Shown here in pieces: positions 6,250 to 8,947 of a DNA stretch of 8,947 nucleotides. Within the stretch, counting starts at the first letter, position 1, and every line of letters starts with the position of its first letter. The notes under the pieces were generated by a model that was given only the letters and a program-made list of their open reading frames with translations, had not been told where the DNA came from and made no database searches. The DNA comes from Synergistales bacterium (GTDB taxonomy: Bacteria; Synergistota; Synergistia; Synergistales; 79-D21): NCBI GenBank assembly GCA_015657435.1, contig JADLKH010000002.1:84321-93267 (forward strand), written 5' to 3'. The position numbers and the translations under genes were made by a program.

Positions 6250-6813
6250 ATGAACCCGCTGTTCCCGGTTTTTCTGGGGTTAAGCCTTTCCATGGACGCC
6301 TTCGCCGTCTCTGTGGCAATGCCGTTCTGTGTCCCCTCGCTTTCGACACGCCAGGTCTGGCGTGTCGCCGGGGCATTCGGGTTTTTCCAGGCCTTCATGC
6401 CCCTGATGGGTTGGATTTTAGGCAACCTTGCCGCCAAGGCGATTGCCCCGTTCGATCATTGGATCGCCTTCGCTCTTCTGGCTTTCATCGGGGGGAAAAT
6501 GGCCCGGGAAGGGATGGGGGGAACGGATGAATGCAACACCCGATGCGATCCCACCTCCGGATGGCCTCTTTTGACTTTGGCGGTCGGCACAAGCATCGAC
6601 GCCCTGGCGGTGGGCTTCAGCTTTGTCGCCATGGATTTGAACGTATGGAGAACGGTGGCCGTCATTGGAACGGTGACTTTTGCCACCTGCTGGGTCGGCA
6701 TGGTGGGAGGTCGCCGGATCGGCCGGTTTTTCGGCAAACGCATGGAAGTGGTCGGCGGGCTTGTTCTGATCGGAATCGGCCTGAAAATCCTGATCGAGCA
6801 TCTTTCAAAATAA
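6250..6813 (+). CDS. mntP: Manganese efflux pump MntP
   Basis: This is an inner-membrane exporter that removes excess Mn2+. The 187 residues match E. coli MntP (about 188) and show two homologous halves, each with a conserved aspartate motif in a membrane helix: LSLSMDAFAVS (D16) and VGTSIDALAVG (D117). About six hydrophobic segments can be seen, with a polar central loop rich in Cys/Asp (TDECNTRCDP). I chose ATG 6250 because GGAGGG (6238-6243) lies 6 bases upstream and the N-terminus then matches the family. An in-frame ATG at 6244 sits against that site, and a TTG at 6217 lies inside the terminator. The riboswitch just upstream independently supports a manganese role. Confidence 0.95.
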   Translation: MNPLFPVFLGLSLSMDAFAVSVAMPFCVPSLSTRQVWRVAGAFGFFQAFMPLMGWILGNLAAKAIAPFDHWIAFALLAFIGGKMAREGMGGTDECNTRCDPTSGWPLLTLAVGTSIDALAVGFSFVAMDLNVWRTVAVIGTVTFATCWVGMVGGRRIGRFFGKRMEVVGGLVLIGIGLKILIEHLSK

Positions 6814-6819
6814 TCCGCC

Positions 6820-6848
6820 TTGTCAATTGCCCCGGGGTACCCCATAAT
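6820..6848 (+). promoter_or_regulatory. Candidate sigma70-type promoter for the polar amino acid ABC operon, with palindromic spacer
   Basis: TTGTCA (6820-6825) and CATAAT (6843-6848) are 17 bases apart, close to consensus. The spacer contains the perfect palindrome GGGGTACCCC (6834-6843), which overlaps the -10 edge and could be a repressor site. A start near 6855 would leave a leader of about 30 bases with a GGGGGGAG element before the GTG at 6886. Confidence 0.55.
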
Positions 6849-6885
6849 ACCCGTGCACAGAATAAAGAAGGGGGGGAGATAAGGG

Positions 6886-7671
6886 GTGGCTCAAACGAAC
6901 CAGCCCTTGATCGTTGTCGATAACCTCTGCAAGAGCTTCGAACAGGGGGAGGTGCTGAACCGCATCAGCATCTCCATTCGAGAAGGAGACCTTGTATCCA
7001 TCATCGGTCCCTCCGGTTGCGGCAAGTCCACGTTTCTCCGTTGCCTCAACTGTCTGGAAATCCTCGATTCGGGAACCATCTCGATCGCAGGGGTCGCCGT
7101 TTCCCGTAAGGGACCGGAGGATCCCATCACCGACGAACTTCTCAACAAGGCGCACCTGCTCAGACAGGAAGTCGGGCTGGTGTTCCAGATCTTCAACCTG
7201 TTTCCCCACAAATCCGTCCTCGAAAACATCATGCTCGCGCCGATGGTGGTCAAGAAGGAAAGCCGCGAGCAGGCCGAAGAAAATGCCGTCCGGCTCCTGA
7301 AAAAGGTGGGCCTGGAAGACTGCATTCACCGCGATCCTGGAACTCTTTCGGGAGGGCAGAAACAGAGGGCGGCCATCGCACGGGCTCTCGCAATGAACCC
7401 CAAGGTCATGCTTTACGACGAACCCACTTCCGCCCTTGATCCGGAGTTGGTCAAGGAAGTCCTCCAGGTTATGCGCGACCTCGACGCAGAGGGGATGACC
7501 CAAATCGTCGTGACTCATGAAATGCGCTTCGCTCGGAAGGCCTCGGACTATATCGTCTTCATGGACAAGGGTGAAATCGTCGAGGTGGATGACGGAGACA
7601 TCCTGTTCACCAATCCGAAAAACGAGCGGACCCGGGAGTTTTTGAGACACTTCGAGGGGGATGCCCTATGA
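6886..7671 (+). CDS. Polar amino acid ABC transporter ATPase, GlnQ-like
   Basis: This is the cytoplasmic ATPase of a polar amino acid (glutamine/glutamate/histidine/arginine type) importer. Motifs are Walker A GPSGCGKST (41-49), the family-typical Q-loop VFQIFNLFPH, the signature LSGGQKQR (154-161), Walker B VMLYDEP (174-180), the D-loop SALDPE and the H-loop H211 in VVTHEMRFA. The 261 residues are slightly longer than average because of about 15 extra residues (KGPEDPITDELLNKAHL) before the Q-loop. The start is GTG 6886 with a purine-rich GGGGGGAG 6-8 bases upstream; no better ATG exists. The end overlaps the next gene by ATGA, so both proteins should be made together and form one transporter. 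The precise substrate cannot be read from the sequence. Confidence 0.93.
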   Translation: MAQTNQPLIVVDNLCKSFEQGEVLNRISISIREGDLVSIIGPSGCGKSTFLRCLNCLEILDSGTISIAGVAVSRKGPEDPITDELLNKAHLLRQEVGLVFQIFNLFPHKSVLENIMLAPMVVKKESREQAEENAVRLLKKVGLEDCIHRDPGTLSGGQKQRAAIARALAMNPKVMLYDEPTSALDPELVKEVLQVMRDLDAEGMTQIVVTHEMRFARKASDYIVFMDKGEIVEVDDGDILFTNPKNERTREFLRHFEGDAL

Positions 7672-8947
7672 GACGGAAAATGAAAATCCTGCTGTTTTCC
7701 CTCCTCCTGGTCCTCTTCGCAGCCTTCCCTTCAATCGCCTCGGAGCAGGAGCTCCGTTGGGGAGGCGATACCGAGGGCGGTGCCCCCTACATGTTCCAGG
7801 ACCCGAAAGACACGACAAAGATCATCGGCTACGAAGTCGAGATCATCGAAGCCATCGCGAAACAATTGGGCCGAAAACCGGTATTCGTGCAGAACGGATG
7901 GGACAACCTGATCCCGGGTCTTCAGCGCAAGCTTTACGACGTCACGCTGGACGGGCTGGAAATCACCCCTGAACACAAGCAGGAGGTCAACTTCTCCATC
8001 CCCTACTACGCCACGTTCCTTCAGCTTGCTGTCAGGCGGGACAACAAAACGATCGAAACCCTGGAAAACTGCCGCGGCAAAATCGTCGGAACCCTGAAGC
8101 AGGCCTACTCCCATCAGGTGCTCGAAGAATTCGGGGGTATCGAAATCCGCCTTTACGAGGACGAGATCAACGCCTACAGCGACCTGGTCAACGGTCGCCT
8201 GGACGCGACCCTGTTCGACGCTCCCATCGCCGTCTTCTATGCGGGATTCAACCCTGAAATCAAGTTCGTCGGCCCGGAAATCGGCCGGATGGAATACGGG
8301 ATCGCCATCCGGAAGGAAGACACCGAACTCCTGAAAGACATCAACGGAGCACTGGTGGCCTTACGGGACAGCGGAGAACTTCGGCGGATCTACGACCGAT
8401 GGAACCTCTGGAGCCCGATGATGGCCAAGGAATTCAACGACTACAGCCCACGCAAGGTCGACGCCGTCATGTTCAACGAATGGGCCGAACAGCAGAAACC
8501 CGAATTCACGTTTAAGGACCGGATGAAGCGTTATGCAAGCTTCATGCCCGTCCTGGGCAAGGCCGCCGTTACGACCATGAAGGTTTCCATCGTGGCGATG
8601 CTCCTGGCGATGGCTTTCGGCTTCGTCCTTGCCGTCGCCAGAGTTTTCGGCCCCACATTCCTCTCGCATATCGCGGTGGCCTACATCGAAACGATCCGTG
8701 GAACCCCGGTGCTGATCCAGCTATTCTTCATCTTCTACGGCTTGCCGAACATCGGGATCAAGCTCTCCCCCTTCCTGGCCGGTGCCGTCGGACTGGGGCT
8801 GAACTACGCCGCCTACGAAGCCGAGAACTACCGGGCCGGGCTGATTTCCGTCCCCAAAGCCCAGATGGAAGGGGCCCTGGCCCTGGCGATGACACGCTGG
8901 CAGGCCCTGCGCCATGTCGTCATCCCGCAAGCCTTCCGGCTTGTGCT
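7668..8947 (+). CDS. Fused amino acid-binding protein and ABC permease (3' end outside window)
   Basis: The frame starts at ATG 7668, overlapping the ATPase stop, and stays open to the window edge (426 complete codons). It opens with a signal peptide (MRRKMK, a hydrophobic run, SIAS before EQ at about 25). A family 3 solute-binding domain follows at about 28-255: GYEVEIIEAIAKQLG from residue 54, the segment around SIPYY (110), and a DLVNGRLDATLFD block. After a linker, a permease domain begins near 299 with a membrane helix (VSIVAMLLAMAFGFVLAVA), then the signature ETIRGTPVLIQLFFIFYGLP of polar amino acid permeases. The EAA loop starts at E401; it reads EGALALAM where many relatives have EAA and a conserved Gly, a mild deviation. 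Binding protein and channel are thus on one chain, as in GlnP-type importers, so with the preceding ATPase the transporter needs only two genes. Confidence 0.9.
   Translation, partial: MRRKMKILLFSLLLVLFAAFPSIASEQELRWGGDTEGGAPYMFQDPKDTTKIIGYEVEIIEAIAKQLGRKPVFVQNGWDNLIPGLQRKLYDVTLDGLEITPEHKQEVNFSIPYYATFLQLAVRRDNKTIETLENCRGKIVGTLKQAYSHQVLEEFGGIEIRLYEDEINAYSDLVNGRLDATLFDAPIAVFYAGFNPEIKFVGPEIGRMEYGIAIRKEDTELLKDINGALVALRDSGELRRIYDRWNLWSPMMAKEFNDYSPRKVDAVMFNEWAEQQKPEFTFKDRMKRYASFMPVLGKAAVTTMKVSIVAMLLAMAFGFVLAVARVFGPTFLSHIAVAYIETIRGTPVLIQLFFIFYGLPNIGIKLSPFLAGAVGLGLNYAAYEAENYRAGLISVPKAQMEGALALAMTRWQALRHVVIPQAFRLV

Noticed and set aside
6823..7650. A 275-residue open frame antisense to the GlnQ-like ATPase
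   Set aside because: It lies wholly opposite a well-conserved ABC ATPase and has no recognisable family features. Long antisense frames are common in GC-rich genes.
1..8947. tRNA, rRNA, CRISPR array, insertion sequence, prophage or integrase genes
   Set aside because: No repeat-spacer pattern, transposase, integrase or structural RNA other than the riboswitch and hairpins listed could be seen.

Overview
The window is a GC-rich, densely packed stretch of bacterial chromosome with no mobile elements, tRNAs, rRNAs or CRISPR arrays that I can see. Gene content (Liv-type and polar amino acid ABC transporters, an L,D-transpeptidase with a signal peptide, a YgiQ radical SAM protein, an MsrA that appears to contain selenocysteine) fits a Gram-negative, probably anaerobic, selenoprotein-using bacterium. 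A deltaproteobacterial (Desulfobacterota-like) host is my guess, but it rests on gene flavour only.

Layout: (1) Positions 1-1518, plus strand, hold the end of a branched-chain amino acid ABC operon: the last codons of a probable permease, then the LivG-like and LivF-like ATPases. A long hairpin at 1527-1571 closes it. (2) Positions 1645-2361, plus strand, encode a secreted YkuD-type L,D-transpeptidase. (3) Positions 2397-5993, minus strand, form a convergent, overlapping three-gene operon: an RMD1/DUF155-family membrane-anchored protein, ygiQ, then msrA. The msrA frame is interrupted by one in-frame UGA exactly where the catalytic cysteine of the GCFWG motif should be. Both sides of the UGA are MsrA in the same frame, and a small hairpin with a GU-containing apical loop lies just downstream. 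I therefore read it as a selenocysteine MsrA, which ordinary gene callers would cut to a fragment. (4) Positions 5994-6249 are a divergent control region with candidate promoters in both directions and a yybP-ykoY manganese riboswitch followed by a mutually exclusive intrinsic terminator. (5) Positions 6250-6813 encode the manganese exporter MntP. (6) Positions 6886-8947, plus strand, encode a polar amino acid ABC ATPase and, overlapping it by 4 nt, a fused substrate-binding protein/permease that runs off the window.

How the parts work together: both transporter operons import amino acids. The Mn riboswitch should turn on MntP when cytosolic Mn2+ is high. MsrA repairs oxidised methionine. The strongest point of interest is the UGA-containing, completely cysteine-free MsrA, with its candidate bacterial SECIS element and its overlap with ygiQ.
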